Positions 26,568-35,280 of a stretch of DNA of 64,000 nucleotides are shown here, in pieces. A program made the position numbers and the translations under genes. The notes under the pieces are model-generated. The model made no database searches and was not told the origin of the DNA. It was given only the letters and a program-made list of their open reading frames with translations. Origin of the DNA: Occallatibacter gabretensis (lineage in GTDB: Bacteria; Acidobacteriota; Terriglobia; Terriglobales; Acidobacteriaceae); contig NZ_LAIJ01000009.1 in the NCBI RefSeq assembly GCF_001449115.1, positions 186,001 through 250,000 of the forward strand, written 5' to 3'. Every line of letters begins with the position of its first letter. Within the stretch, counting starts at the first letter, position 1.

Positions 26568-28139
26568 CTACCACCACAGGATATTCAGCAACCCGCAAAG
26601 CCCGAGTAGTAATACGCTCAGCAGCACAAGAGCCGGCGAGGGATGTAGTGCCTTGCGTAGAGCCGCTCCGGATACTGCATGCGCGCTCACTGAATGTTCG
26701 TCTTGCTGCTTGAAAGTCAGGAGGCAAACAACTACAGCTACCATAAAGCTTACTGCTGCTCCGTAAAAGTTTGCCGTCATCTGGCTCCCGAAGCGTACCC
26801 ACCCCATCCAGAAGCTAGATTGCAAGGCTAGAGCAGAGGCCAGACTGGCGCAGATGCCTGCAAAGGCACCTCGCTCCGTAACTCGGCGGTCGAGCAAGCC
26901 GACCAGAACCACGGCAAAGACCGGCACGTAGGAGAGCGCAGCGATGAGTTGCAGGAACTCCATCATGTCGCGAAAGAGGAAGGTAGCGTAGGCGGCCAGC
27001 TGCGCCAGAGCCAGGCATACCGGTACAGCGATTCGCCCTGCCTGTATGGTCTGCTGCTCCGTTCGGCCCGGGCGCAGGTAACGGCGATAGATTTCCTCGG
27101 CCCATAATGCAGCAAAGCCCGAAATATTTCCGGCCAGCCACGCCATCAATCCGGCCAGCAGCGCCGCGGTTCCCAAGGCCAGCAAAGCCGGCTTGAATTC
27201 GAGCATCATCAGAGCCGGCATGGTCTGATCGAAGGACAACCCGCTGCGAAGCAGGGCAGGCGCGGCCACCCCAGGCAGAACCACGAGAAATGCGATTCCC
27301 ATCTTGCCGAAGCCTGCCAGGAGCGGCACCATGCGCGCATCTTTGATCGATCGCGCTGCCAATGTTCGCTGAATCATCACAAAATCTGTACACCAGTAAG
27401 AGAAATTGATCGCAAATCCCAGCCCCAGCAGTACCCCGAAGCGATCGAGTGAGGCGTGCGGCGAGAACCACGGCAGCGGCTTCCATAAATGCCAGCGCAG
27501 AGAGCGCTGCGACCAGCTTGCCGCATCAAAATGAACAGTGAAAAATAGCAGTGGCGCGAGGCCGGCAATCATCACGAAGAACTGAAAGACCGACGTAAAG
27601 ATGGACGCGCGGACGCCGCCGCACAGGACGTAAATCAGCACAACTGCGGCGCACGTCAGCCCGCCGGCAAGAAAACTCCAGCCCACGATGACATGCAGCA
27701 CCTCCGCCAAGGTATAAGACGCCACACCCGCGAAGCAGACCGTTCCGAAGATCGCCATGCAAACGTAGAGAAGCCGTATGCGAGGCCCAAAACGTATCCC
27801 TAGATATTCGGGCAGGTTGCGTGCGCCGGTCTTGATATAGACGGGAAGAACGACCATAGCAAGAAAGATCATGCCTGGAATGCCGCCTATCCAGTAGAAG
27901 TGCAGAGCCTGTACGCCGTATTGCGCGGCCATGGCGCTCATTCCCACCACCTCGATGGATCCGCAGTTGTAAGCCAGAAAAGCGAGCGTGGCAGCCCACA
28001 GCGAAATCGAGTGGGAAGCATTCAAATAATCGTTTGCTGAGGCGCTACGGCGCCGTGAACTCCACCCAATCCACAAAATGGCGGCCAGGCAAAGCAAAAA
28101 AATGACAAGGGCCCACGGGCCCAGGTGACTTGCATTCAT
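26568..28139 (-). CDS. Sodium:solute symporter (SSS family)
   Basis: A polytopic inner-membrane protein of about 523 residues with some 13-14 helices. It matches SSS (SGLT-like) transporters: SANDYLNASHSISLWAATLAFLAYNCGSIEVVG near the start, GIPGMIFLAMVVLPVYIKTGARNLPEYLGIRFG, and SVFQFFVMIAGLAPLL further on. The ATG at 28139 (MNASHLGPWALVIF) is chosen because the family N-terminus is short and hydrophobic. The longer frame to 28325 adds 62 Arg/Ser-rich residues overlapping the promoter region. It is divergent from the TonB receptor, and a GAAAACGATTTC operator lies between them, so it is probably co-regulated and imports the released sugar. Confidence 0.85.
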   Translation of the reverse strand: MNASHLGPWALVIFLLCLAAILWIGWSSRRRSASANDYLNASHSISLWAATLAFLAYNCGSIEVVGMSAMAAQYGVQALHFYWIGGIPGMIFLAMVVLPVYIKTGARNLPEYLGIRFGPRIRLLYVCMAIFGTVCFAGVASYTLAEVLHVIVGWSFLAGGLTCAAVVLIYVLCGGVRASIFTSVFQFFVMIAGLAPLLFFTVHFDAASWSQRSLRWHLWKPLPWFSPHASLDRFGVLLGLGFAINFSYWCTDFVMIQRTLAARSIKDARMVPLLAGFGKMGIAFLVVLPGVAAPALLRSGLSFDQTMPALMMLEFKPALLALGTAALLAGLMAWLAGNISGFAALWAEEIYRRYLRPGRTEQQTIQAGRIAVPVCLALAQLAAYATFLFRDMMEFLQLIAALSYVPVFAVVLVGLLDRRVTERGAFAGICASLASALALQSSFWMGWVRFGSQMTANFYGAAVSFMVAVVVCLLTFKQQDEHSVSAHAVSGAALRKALHPSPALVLLSVLLLGLCGLLNILWW

Positions 28140-28291
28140 GCACGCACTCAAAGAGCGCTTCCTTCTCACGAATGGATTCGAGAAAGCACTCGAACCCTTG
28201 TACACAAGACCGGGAAGGTCCGTCCACCGGGCCAAGAAACCGTCGACCTTTGACAACCGCAAGAAAAGATTTGCTAGACGGGGAATAAGGC

Positions 28292-28321
28292 TTGACGGTC
28301 GTTGTGCGGCAGGCGTAAATT
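28292..28321 (+). promoter_or_regulatory. Putative promoter of the second TonB-receptor locus
   Basis: TTGACG at 28292-28297 and TAAATT at 28316-28321, spaced 18 nt, directly upstream of the operator at 28336. The layout, promoter followed by LacI-type palindrome, repeats that of the first sugar operon. Another TTGACA at 28250-28255 lacks a good -10 partner. The 28140-28496 region otherwise holds only the two operator copies. Confidence 0.42.
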
Positions 28322-28335
28322 GCATAATCGATCAG

Positions 28336-28347
28336 GAAAACGATTTC
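28336..28347. promoter_or_regulatory. LacI-type operator (GAAAACGATTTC), copy 1
   Basis: Near-palindrome with central CG, between the divergent symporter and TonB-receptor genes. It is identical to the copy at 28400 and matches the palindrome before the second LacI gene at 11 of 12 positions. Confidence 0.65.
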
Positions 28348-28399
28348 TCAGTACTTTGCAAAGCGAATCGCCAAGACAAATAGTCAGTGATTTGCGAGC

Positions 28400-28411
28400 G
28401 AAAACGATTTC
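28400..28411. promoter_or_regulatory. LacI-type operator (GAAAACGATTTC), copy 2
   Basis: Exact second copy, 64 bp from the first (about six helical turns) and 85 bp upstream of the receptor start. The spacing would allow binding of two dimers or looping. Confidence 0.65.
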
Positions 28412-28496
28412 CGATGATCGCTATTTCGTGGGGGCATGGATTGAGGCGCATGCTAGACACGTATGTCTCGCACGGTCGCCATATTCGGAGGCATGG

Positions 28497-31400
28497 ATGA
28501 AGTTCGTAAATCAAGATCGAATTGGGTTCTGGGCTCGCTGTTTCTTAGCCGTTGCCGGTTTCACCTTGGCGGCGATTCCTTGTCTCGGTCAGGCCACTAC
28601 CGGTCAGATCATCGGCCAGGTGGCCGATCCCACAGGAGCTGTCGTTGCGGGCGTCAGCATCACTGTGACCGATGAGGAAAAAGGAGTCTCGTTCAGAGGC
28701 CGAAGCAACGCGGCAGGCAATTACACGGTAGTCAGCATTCCGCCCGGAGTGTATTCGGTGACGGCCAATGCGACCGGCTTCAGTCAGACCCGGTTCAGCC
28801 ACGTGGTTCTGGCGATTGACCAGCAACTGGCCCTCAATTTCAAACTCAAGGTAGGCGGTGTCGATGCAACAGTGACAGTCACAGACGCTCCTTCGGTGTT
28901 GCAGACACAAAGCGCCGAGGTGGGCACGGTGATCAGCGGCAATACCATCACCGACATGCCGTTGGCGGGACGTGAGTTTTCCGCGCTGACTTTCCTGGTG
29001 CCGGGAGTCACTCAGCTTCCCCCTCAGAGCGGAAGCATCAACGGCCTGGGAGCTTCAGTAAGCGGCCAGCGCGAATACGGCAACTCCGTCCAGCTGGATG
29101 GAATTGAGTCGACAACAAACCGCACCCAGGATATTACCGTTGATCCGAACGTGGATTCAGTCCAGGAGTTCAAGGTAATCACGTCCTCGTTCAATGCTGA
29201 ATTCGGCAATGCTGCTGGCGGAGTCATCGCCATTCAGACCAAATCGGGGAGCAATTCCATCCACGGTGATATCTTTGAGTTCTTCCGTCCCAACTATCTC
29301 GCCGCAAAGGAAACATTGCCCGGCGTAAGCTCCCCGCAACCGACTTCTGAGCTCAAGCAGAATAACTTTGGCGGCACGGTAGGCTTTCCCATCAAGCGTA
29401 ATCGATCGTTTTTCTTCGCGGCATATGAAGGCATGCGCCAGACAAACCCGTACGCATACGTCGATTCCACCGTTCCCTTCGGGCTGATCAACAACGGCAA
29501 TCCTATTGTGGCGGGCCAAGACATCAGCTTTGCGAGTTTGCTCGATCCCTATGCCGGAGTTCCTTCTGCGCCAGGAGGTGGAGCGGCGCCAGGCACCATC
29601 GATCCGATCTTTGATCCGGTTGTTTCTGTCGAATCTTATGGCGGAGCAGAACAGCAGTTTCCGGGTAATGTTATTCCAGCTTCGCGCGTGAGCCCAGCCG
29701 GACTCAATGCGCTGTTGAATTTCTATCCGAAACCGAATCTTCCAGGCATCGATAATGGCTGGTTCCGGAATTATGAGGTCTATTCGCCCACGAATACAAG
29801 TTTCGACAAGGTGGATGCGCGGTTTGACCAGGTCATCACCGACAAGGACCGGCTCTATGCGATCTATCACTGGCAGGGCTTCAACACGCTAGTGACCGAC
29901 CCGTACTGGGGACACACCACTGTGCCCGGTGGCGGTGATGCCGACCAGGCGAACAAGGAAGATACGCAGCCGCAGTCCATCTCTGCGACCTATGACCATA
30001 TCTTCAGTCCGAACCTGCTCAATGAGTTTCGCTTTGGCTATCTGAACTATGTAGAAAATCTTTACAGCCTGTTAAACGACACTGACTACTCCACCAAGTA
30101 TGGAATGGGCAACGTCATGGTTCCGGGTTACTCAGCAACGATTGGCTACCCACAGGTGTATCTTGCCGATGGTTATCTTGCCGGCGGATCTACTTTCAAG
30201 CCGTATCACGTACATGACCAGAACTTGCAATTTACCGACACGCTTACTTGGAGCGGATGGAAGAGCCACGAGTTAAAATTTGGCGCCGATCTGCGCCCGC
30301 TCAATTCACATCCTAATTTTTCGCTCTTCCCCACGGGGTTCGATTACTTCGAAAGCTTCGGCTATGCGGAGACATCTAACTATTACTACAACAATATTCC
30401 TGGAGCCTATAACTGGGCCGGTGGTTCCGACCTGGCCGATCTGGTTCTTGGCCTGCCCACGGATGTCGACATGGGTCTACAGTTGACGAACCCGCACACG
30501 AAAAGCTGGAACCTGGACTGGTTTGCTCAGGACACATTTAAGGTCACACCCAAACTGACTATCAACTACGGACTCCGCTATGAGTACCAGAACCCATGGA
30601 CCGAGGCGAACAACAACATATCCAATTTTGACATGGCCAGCGGCAATATCCTGGTGGCAGGCCGCGGCGGTAACTCCGACTCTCTGATGGTCGCCCGCAA
30701 GAACGATTTCTCACCGCGATTCGGCGTCGCCTACCAATTGACCCCGAAGACTGTGCTCCGCTCCGGCGTTGCCATCTTCTACTCGCCGGAAAACGATGCC
30801 CGAGAAGATATCCTCACACAGAATTATCCCTTTGCCACCCAGGCAGCCTACACAAACTGGGTCTATGATGGCCCCTGCACCTGCGCGACTGCGCCCTGGG
30901 AATATCAACTGGATACCGGCGTGGCCCGTAGTACGACGATCAATGTTCCGACCGCGGGCGGCGCAATTACCCCCTCCGAGGTGGTGAATGGAAACCTTGA
31001 AACCACCTATGCCGTCAATCCCAGGATGAAAACCGGCACAACCGGATCATTCAATATGATGCTCGAAGAGCAGATCACAAAATCTACATCGGTTGAAGTC
31101 GGCTATGTGGGCTCTGTTGGCAGACACCTGTCCTATGGAATAGGAGACATCAACGCCAACCCGAACGATTCCACAAATAATTACAACAACCGGCTTACTC
31201 CGTTGCTCGGCAATATTCAGTATCTGACGGATGCGGGTATGAGCAGTTACAACGCGATGCAGGTGAAGGTCACTAAGCAGGCTTCGCGCAACACCAGTTT
31301 TCTGCTCAGCTATACCTGGAGCCATAACCTGGATAATGGTCCCGCTCCCTTCGATCTGGGCCACGTGAATAACGATGCTCCTCAAAACCCATACAACCTG

Positions 31401-31988
31401 GATGCGGAATATGCGAGAGGCGATTTCGACGAGCGTCATATGCTTGTGTTCAGCGGATCGCTCATCATGCCTGTCGGCAAAGGCCAGCGGTGGGGTTCCA
31501 ACTGGGGCCGCGTGCCAAGCGCGATACTTGGCGGCTGGCGCTTAAGCCCTATCTTCTCGGCTCACTCCGGCACACCGGTCAACATCACTCGCGGAACCAA
31601 CCCTGCTTCCATCCTGCCTGGTCTACGCCCCGATGTCACAGGCGATCCGACCATATCACGCAGCCAGCGGAGCATCTACCATTGGTTCAACACTACGGCT
31701 TTCTCCGTGCCTGCGAATCTTGGCGGCTTATCCTTCCTTCCTGGCAACGCGGGCCGCAACCTCATAACCGGGCCGGCGTATGTGAACCTCGACGCCTCGC
31801 TGGCAAAGGACTTCAAGATCATGGACCGGTACACGCTGGACATCCGCGCGGAAGCTTTCAATACCGCGAACACCGTGCATTTGGCGAATCCTGATCCCAA
31901 CTTCAACAGCGGCACCTTTGGCCAGATCAGTAGTGTTCTTGCCAGCTCGAATCGCGTAGCCCAGCTCGCAGCTAAGATAATTTTCTAG
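28497..31988 (+). CDS. TonB-dependent receptor, Oar-like (second locus)
   Basis: A 1163-residue outer-membrane receptor. ATG 28497 follows a GGAGG-like RBS (28487-28491) and starts the signal peptide (MKFVNQDRIGFWARCFLAVAG...CLGQA). The longer frame back to 28302 runs through the operators and is rejected. Next come the carboxypeptidase-regulatory-like domain (GQIIGQVADPTGAVVAGVSI), a plug with MPLAGREFSALTFLVPGV, and a long barrel ending AQLAAKIIF. It shares layout but not close sequence with the receptor at 11521. It is the first gene of a run with a beta-helix protein, esterase and glycosidases, and probably imports their oligosaccharide products. Confidence 0.92.
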   Translation: MKFVNQDRIGFWARCFLAVAGFTLAAIPCLGQATTGQIIGQVADPTGAVVAGVSITVTDEEKGVSFRGRSNAAGNYTVVSIPPGVYSVTANATGFSQTRFSHVVLAIDQQLALNFKLKVGGVDATVTVTDAPSVLQTQSAEVGTVISGNTITDMPLAGREFSALTFLVPGVTQLPPQSGSINGLGASVSGQREYGNSVQLDGIESTTNRTQDITVDPNVDSVQEFKVITSSFNAEFGNAAGGVIAIQTKSGSNSIHGDIFEFFRPNYLAAKETLPGVSSPQPTSELKQNNFGGTVGFPIKRNRSFFFAAYEGMRQTNPYAYVDSTVPFGLINNGNPIVAGQDISFASLLDPYAGVPSAPGGGAAPGTIDPIFDPVVSVESYGGAEQQFPGNVIPASRVSPAGLNALLNFYPKPNLPGIDNGWFRNYEVYSPTNTSFDKVDARFDQVITDKDRLYAIYHWQGFNTLVTDPYWGHTTVPGGGDADQANKEDTQPQSISATYDHIFSPNLLNEFRFGYLNYVENLYSLLNDTDYSTKYGMGNVMVPGYSATIGYPQVYLADGYLAGGSTFKPYHVHDQNLQFTDTLTWSGWKSHELKFGADLRPLNSHPNFSLFPTGFDYFESFGYAETSNYYYNNIPGAYNWAGGSDLADLVLGLPTDVDMGLQLTNPHTKSWNLDWFAQDTFKVTPKLTINYGLRYEYQNPWTEANNNISNFDMASGNILVAGRGGNSDSLMVARKNDFSPRFGVAYQLTPKTVLRSGVAIFYSPENDAREDILTQNYPFATQAAYTNWVYDGPCTCATAPWEYQLDTGVARSTTINVPTAGGAITPSEVVNGNLETTYAVNPRMKTGTTGSFNMMLEEQITKSTSVEVGYVGSVGRHLSYGIGDINANPNDSTNNYNNRLTPLLGNIQYLTDAGMSSYNAMQVKVTKQASRNTSFLLSYTWSHNLDNGPAPFDLGHVNNDAPQNPYNLDAEYARGDFDERHMLVFSGSLIMPVGKGQRWGSNWGRVPSAILGGWRLSPIFSAHSGTPVNITRGTNPASILPGLRPDVTGDPTISRSQRSIYHWFNTTAFSVPANLGGLSFLPGNAGRNLITGPAYVNLDASLAKDFKIMDRYTLDIRAEAFNTANTVHLANPDPNFNSGTFGQISSVLASSNRVAQLAAKIIF

Positions 31989-32099
31989 ATCAAAGGAACA
32001 GATCCTTTTGCAGGATGGAGAGGCGTTATTGCTGCAATCGCTACTGAATCTTCTGCGTATGCTCTGGCCTGGTTATATTGTTCAGGGAGATTGCATTTT

Positions 32100-33932
32100 A
32101 TGATTCGCCTCTCGTCCAGCCGCCTTGCAAACACACGGGCTGGGTTGCGTGCTGCGGTCGCTTTGCTATTACTTCTGATGGCCTATTCAAGCTGTTGCAC
32201 TTTTGCGCAGGAGCCAGATCGATCGTTGCACTCGTACTTTATTGACTGTTCCAGACCGGCACAGGGCGATGGTACGAGTGAACATCCATGGAACAGCATT
32301 GCGGCGGTAGAAGCACACGCATTCACACCAGGCGATCGCATCGCGTTTGCGCGTGGCACAGTCTGTCGTGGAACATTTACTCCTTCTGGTTCAGGCACTC
32401 CTGCGAAGCCAATCCGACTAACCGCCTATGGCAAGGGCCCACGGCCGCGCATTGTGGCTGCAAACACCGATTTGCAGGTACTCGGTTTGTCCAGTCAGGA
32501 GTACTGGCAGATAGATTCGCTCGATCTCTCCGGCGCAAATCATTACGGCATCTTCATCACCGGCGATAAGGGCACGCTGCATCATCTTTATCTCAAGAAT
32601 CTCTATGTTCACGAAATCCGCGGCGGCGAATTGAAGAACAAGGACAACGGACTGGTGGTTATTGGCGCGAGCAGTCATGACATGCACTTCGAAGATGTGC
32701 TCGTCGATGGCGTGGATGCTGCGCATACCGATCAATGGGCCGGTATCCTCATTGGCGGTGGCAACTTCGGTATGGATATGCCGCTTAACCAGCATGTGAC
32801 CGTCCGCAATTCGACCGTGCATGATGTTTACGGCGACGGAATCGTTCTCTTCCGCGACTCCGACGGAGTCATCGAAACAAGCGCGGCGTGGGAGACTGGT
32901 ATGCAGCCTACGGAGTCGGTTGGTACGCCCAACGCCATTTGGACCTGGACCTGCACCGATTGCATCGTTCGCGACAATGAGGCATTTCTTACTGACAGCC
33001 CCGGCGTGGATGGCGGAGCCTATGATATCGATTGGAACAACACCCGCAACATTGTGGAGCGCAACTACGGGCATGATACGCAGGGTTACTGCATTGCGGT
33101 CTTTGCGGCTGGCTATGTGACAAGCGATAGCATAGTGCGAGATAACCTGTGCACAGCGAATGCGCTGAGCCCGAGGCAAGCCGCGCAGGCAGGCGCTCTC
33201 TATATCTACACATGGAACAACGGAGTGATTCGCGGTTTGCGGATCGAAAATAACCGAATCGAGTGGAACCCGCCGGTAAGCACGGGGGCGGCCATTGTGG
33301 ACCATTCGAACACCGGTGGCGAGTCGATTCTCTTTACTGGAAATCGCATCGAATCGCAGGCTCCATTCTTCTACAACACGACCGAAAAGTTTGCGCCGTC
33401 AAGCAACAGCTACAGCTATTTCGGCAAGAGCGAGGCACGATTCACGCTTGGCGAGCGGCATGAGGTAACACTTGGGAGCCTCCAGGCTGCAGGTTTTGAG
33501 AAAGGATCGAAACTTGATGTGCAAAGTCCTTCTCAGCCAGCGGAGATTGGATTGCGACTGGATGCCACAATCGACTTTGCACTCGATGGAGATGGTTTGC
33601 TTGCACCCGCGCCACGCGCGCAAATACTGGTGCTGCGGACTCTGGCTGCGCAATATGGAAATGGTGTACTGACAGTTACGGTGCACCTGCACGAAGCAGC
33701 AAATCCCTCACCAGCTGAAATGCTGGCCCTGGCCAACGCTCTCGGTGACCTGAATGCACATCAGATCCAGTTTGCACAGGATGGGCAGAGTTCACAAACC
33801 ATTCAGCTCAGAACGCTGGATGGTCGTCTGCTCAATGAATGGCACGGGTTTCAGAATGCGGCCGCGCTTGGAGACGCAATACGCGCGCGCGTGGGACAGC
33901 CGCAATATGCCACGATGGAGGACCGGCCATGA
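32100..33932 (+). CDS. Exported right-handed parallel beta-helix protein (pectate-lyase-like fold)
   Basis: A 610-residue secreted protein. ATG 32100 is chosen over the TTG at 32091 because GGGAGA at 32084-32089 then has proper spacing. Signal peptide about residues 16-40. The mature start SYFIDCSRPAQGDGTSEHPWNSIAAV is the typical opening of beta-helix polysaccharide-active enzymes. Repeated short strands with Asn and aromatic stacks follow (HVTVRNSTVHDVYGDGIVLF, NIVERNYGHDT, GLRIENNRIEW). No catalytic triad could be assigned by eye, so it may be a lyase, a hydrolase or a binding protein. Its stop overlaps the esterase start by ATGA. Confidence 0.75.
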   Translation: MIRLSSSRLANTRAGLRAAVALLLLLMAYSSCCTFAQEPDRSLHSYFIDCSRPAQGDGTSEHPWNSIAAVEAHAFTPGDRIAFARGTVCRGTFTPSGSGTPAKPIRLTAYGKGPRPRIVAANTDLQVLGLSSQEYWQIDSLDLSGANHYGIFITGDKGTLHHLYLKNLYVHEIRGGELKNKDNGLVVIGASSHDMHFEDVLVDGVDAAHTDQWAGILIGGGNFGMDMPLNQHVTVRNSTVHDVYGDGIVLFRDSDGVIETSAAWETGMQPTESVGTPNAIWTWTCTDCIVRDNEAFLTDSPGVDGGAYDIDWNNTRNIVERNYGHDTQGYCIAVFAAGYVTSDSIVRDNLCTANALSPRQAAQAGALYIYTWNNGVIRGLRIENNRIEWNPPVSTGAAIVDHSNTGGESILFTGNRIESQAPFFYNTTEKFAPSSNSYSYFGKSEARFTLGERHEVTLGSLQAAGFEKGSKLDVQSPSQPAEIGLRLDATIDFALDGDGLLAPAPRAQILVLRTLAAQYGNGVLTVTVHLHEAANPSPAEMLALANALGDLNAHQIQFAQDGQSSQTIQLRTLDGRLLNEWHGFQNAAALGDAIRARVGQPQYATMEDRP

Positions 33933-35251
33933 TTCGCAATCGTATGCCGGCGGGAATAATAAGTCTAGCGATGTTGACAATAGCCATGTCCTTCGCAGTA
34001 AACACAACGACGGTATGCGCTCAGAGCTTTGTGCTCAAAGATGGAGATACTGTTGTCTTCTACGGCGATAGCATTACCGCGCAGCGGCTTTACACCAAAG
34101 CCGTGGAGGAATTCGTGCTTACACGATATCCGAGGATGCACATTCGCTTCGTAAATGCAGGCGTTCCCGGCGATATAACTACAGGAGGCTATGCCGGTTC
34201 CATGGCGGAGCGTGTAGCCCGGGATGTGGCACCCTGGGAACCCAGAATGGTTGTTGTGATGCTGGGCATGAACGATGGTGGATGGGGCTATGGATCGCCC
34301 GATCAGATCGAAGATAACTTCAAGACCCAATACGAGGCATTGCTGCATGCGATTCATGAAGCTGCGCCTGGTGCCACTCTTACACTCGCTACGTCTCCGC
34401 CCTATGACGAAGTCACGCACGGCACGGAGTTTCCCGGTTACTCAAAAATGATTGACCGTCTCGCCACGGATGTTTCCCGCATTGCCGCTCAATGGCAGAA
34501 GTCTGGCGAACAAAAACCTCTGTTCGCAGATTTTCACCGGCCGATGGTGGATGCGCTTGAGCGCGCCAAGGCGAGCGACCCACAGTTGGCGGCACTGCTG
34601 ATCCCAGATCGGATTCATCCAGGCGAGGCCGCTCATTGGATCATGGCTACGGCGCTGATGAAAACCTGGCATGTTGAACCGGTAATCAGCAAGGTGGATC
34701 TGCGCGAGGCCGACGTTACGTCGACGAACAGCGAGCATACCGCGGTGAGTGATCTGAAGAAATCTGCAACGGGGATTGAATGGGCGCAACTGGATGAAGC
34801 ATTGCCTTTGCCCCTTGACTTAAACAATGCCATGACCACGCTTCTCCTCAACGCTTCAGATATAAGCGAAGTTGACCGGCAAATGCTGCGCGTGGATGGC
34901 TTGAAACCTGGAAATTACGACCTCAGGATTGATGGCAAGCAAATTGCTTCGTTTTCGACAGCCGAGTTACAGCATGGAGTTAATCTCGCGCTTTACAGGA
35001 CGCCGATGCTCGATCAGGCACGAGAGATCGCTTCAAAGGAAGAGGAGCGGGCAGAGTTGGATCGGGCACGATTCGCTCTAAGCGCCAATGTAAAGCAGAT
35101 CGCGACTACGGGCATCGCCGAGTCTACGCTCCGAGCAGCACAAGGCGATATCGATGCCGAAATTCGGAAAGAACTCAGTCCGAAGCCACATCATTTTGAA
35201 CTTCAGTTGGAGCATCCGGTTCAACAAAACAGTGCTGCCGTGGGTCACTGA
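33929..35251 (+). CDS. Exported SGNH/GDSL esterase
   Basis: A 440-residue secreted esterase whose ATG overlaps the beta-helix stop codon, so the 90-nt longer frame is not used. Signal peptide residues 1-31 (ending TVCAQ). Block I is VVFYGDSIT with nucleophile S48, block III is MLGMNDGG with Asn about 115, and block V is DRIHPG with D227 and H230, giving a full SGNH set. The C-terminal 150 residues form an extra region (LLLNASDISEVDRQMLRVDGLKPGNYDLRIDGKQ), probably a beta domain. It most likely removes acetyl or other acyl groups from the polysaccharide attacked by its neighbours. Confidence 0.85.
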   Translation: MIRNRMPAGIISLAMLTIAMSFAVNTTTVCAQSFVLKDGDTVVFYGDSITAQRLYTKAVEEFVLTRYPRMHIRFVNAGVPGDITTGGYAGSMAERVARDVAPWEPRMVVVMLGMNDGGWGYGSPDQIEDNFKTQYEALLHAIHEAAPGATLTLATSPPYDEVTHGTEFPGYSKMIDRLATDVSRIAAQWQKSGEQKPLFADFHRPMVDALERAKASDPQLAALLIPDRIHPGEAAHWIMATALMKTWHVEPVISKVDLREADVTSTNSEHTAVSDLKKSATGIEWAQLDEALPLPLDLNNAMTTLLLNASDISEVDRQMLRVDGLKPGNYDLRIDGKQIASFSTAELQHGVNLALYRTPMLDQAREIASKEEERAELDRARFALSANVKQIATTGIAESTLRAAQGDIDAEIRKELSPKPHHFELQLEHPVQQNSAAVGH

Positions 35252-35280
35252 AGTAAATCTTTTATGAAAGGAAGCAATGC

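Noticed and set aside
28302..28496. N-terminal extension of the second TonB receptor
   Set aside because: The extension overlaps both operator sites and has no RBS; ATG 28497 has an RBS and a signal peptide.
32418..33305. Minus-strand ORF of 295 codons inside the beta-helix gene
   Set aside because: Shadow of a well-supported plus-strand gene with signal peptide and overlaps with its neighbours.
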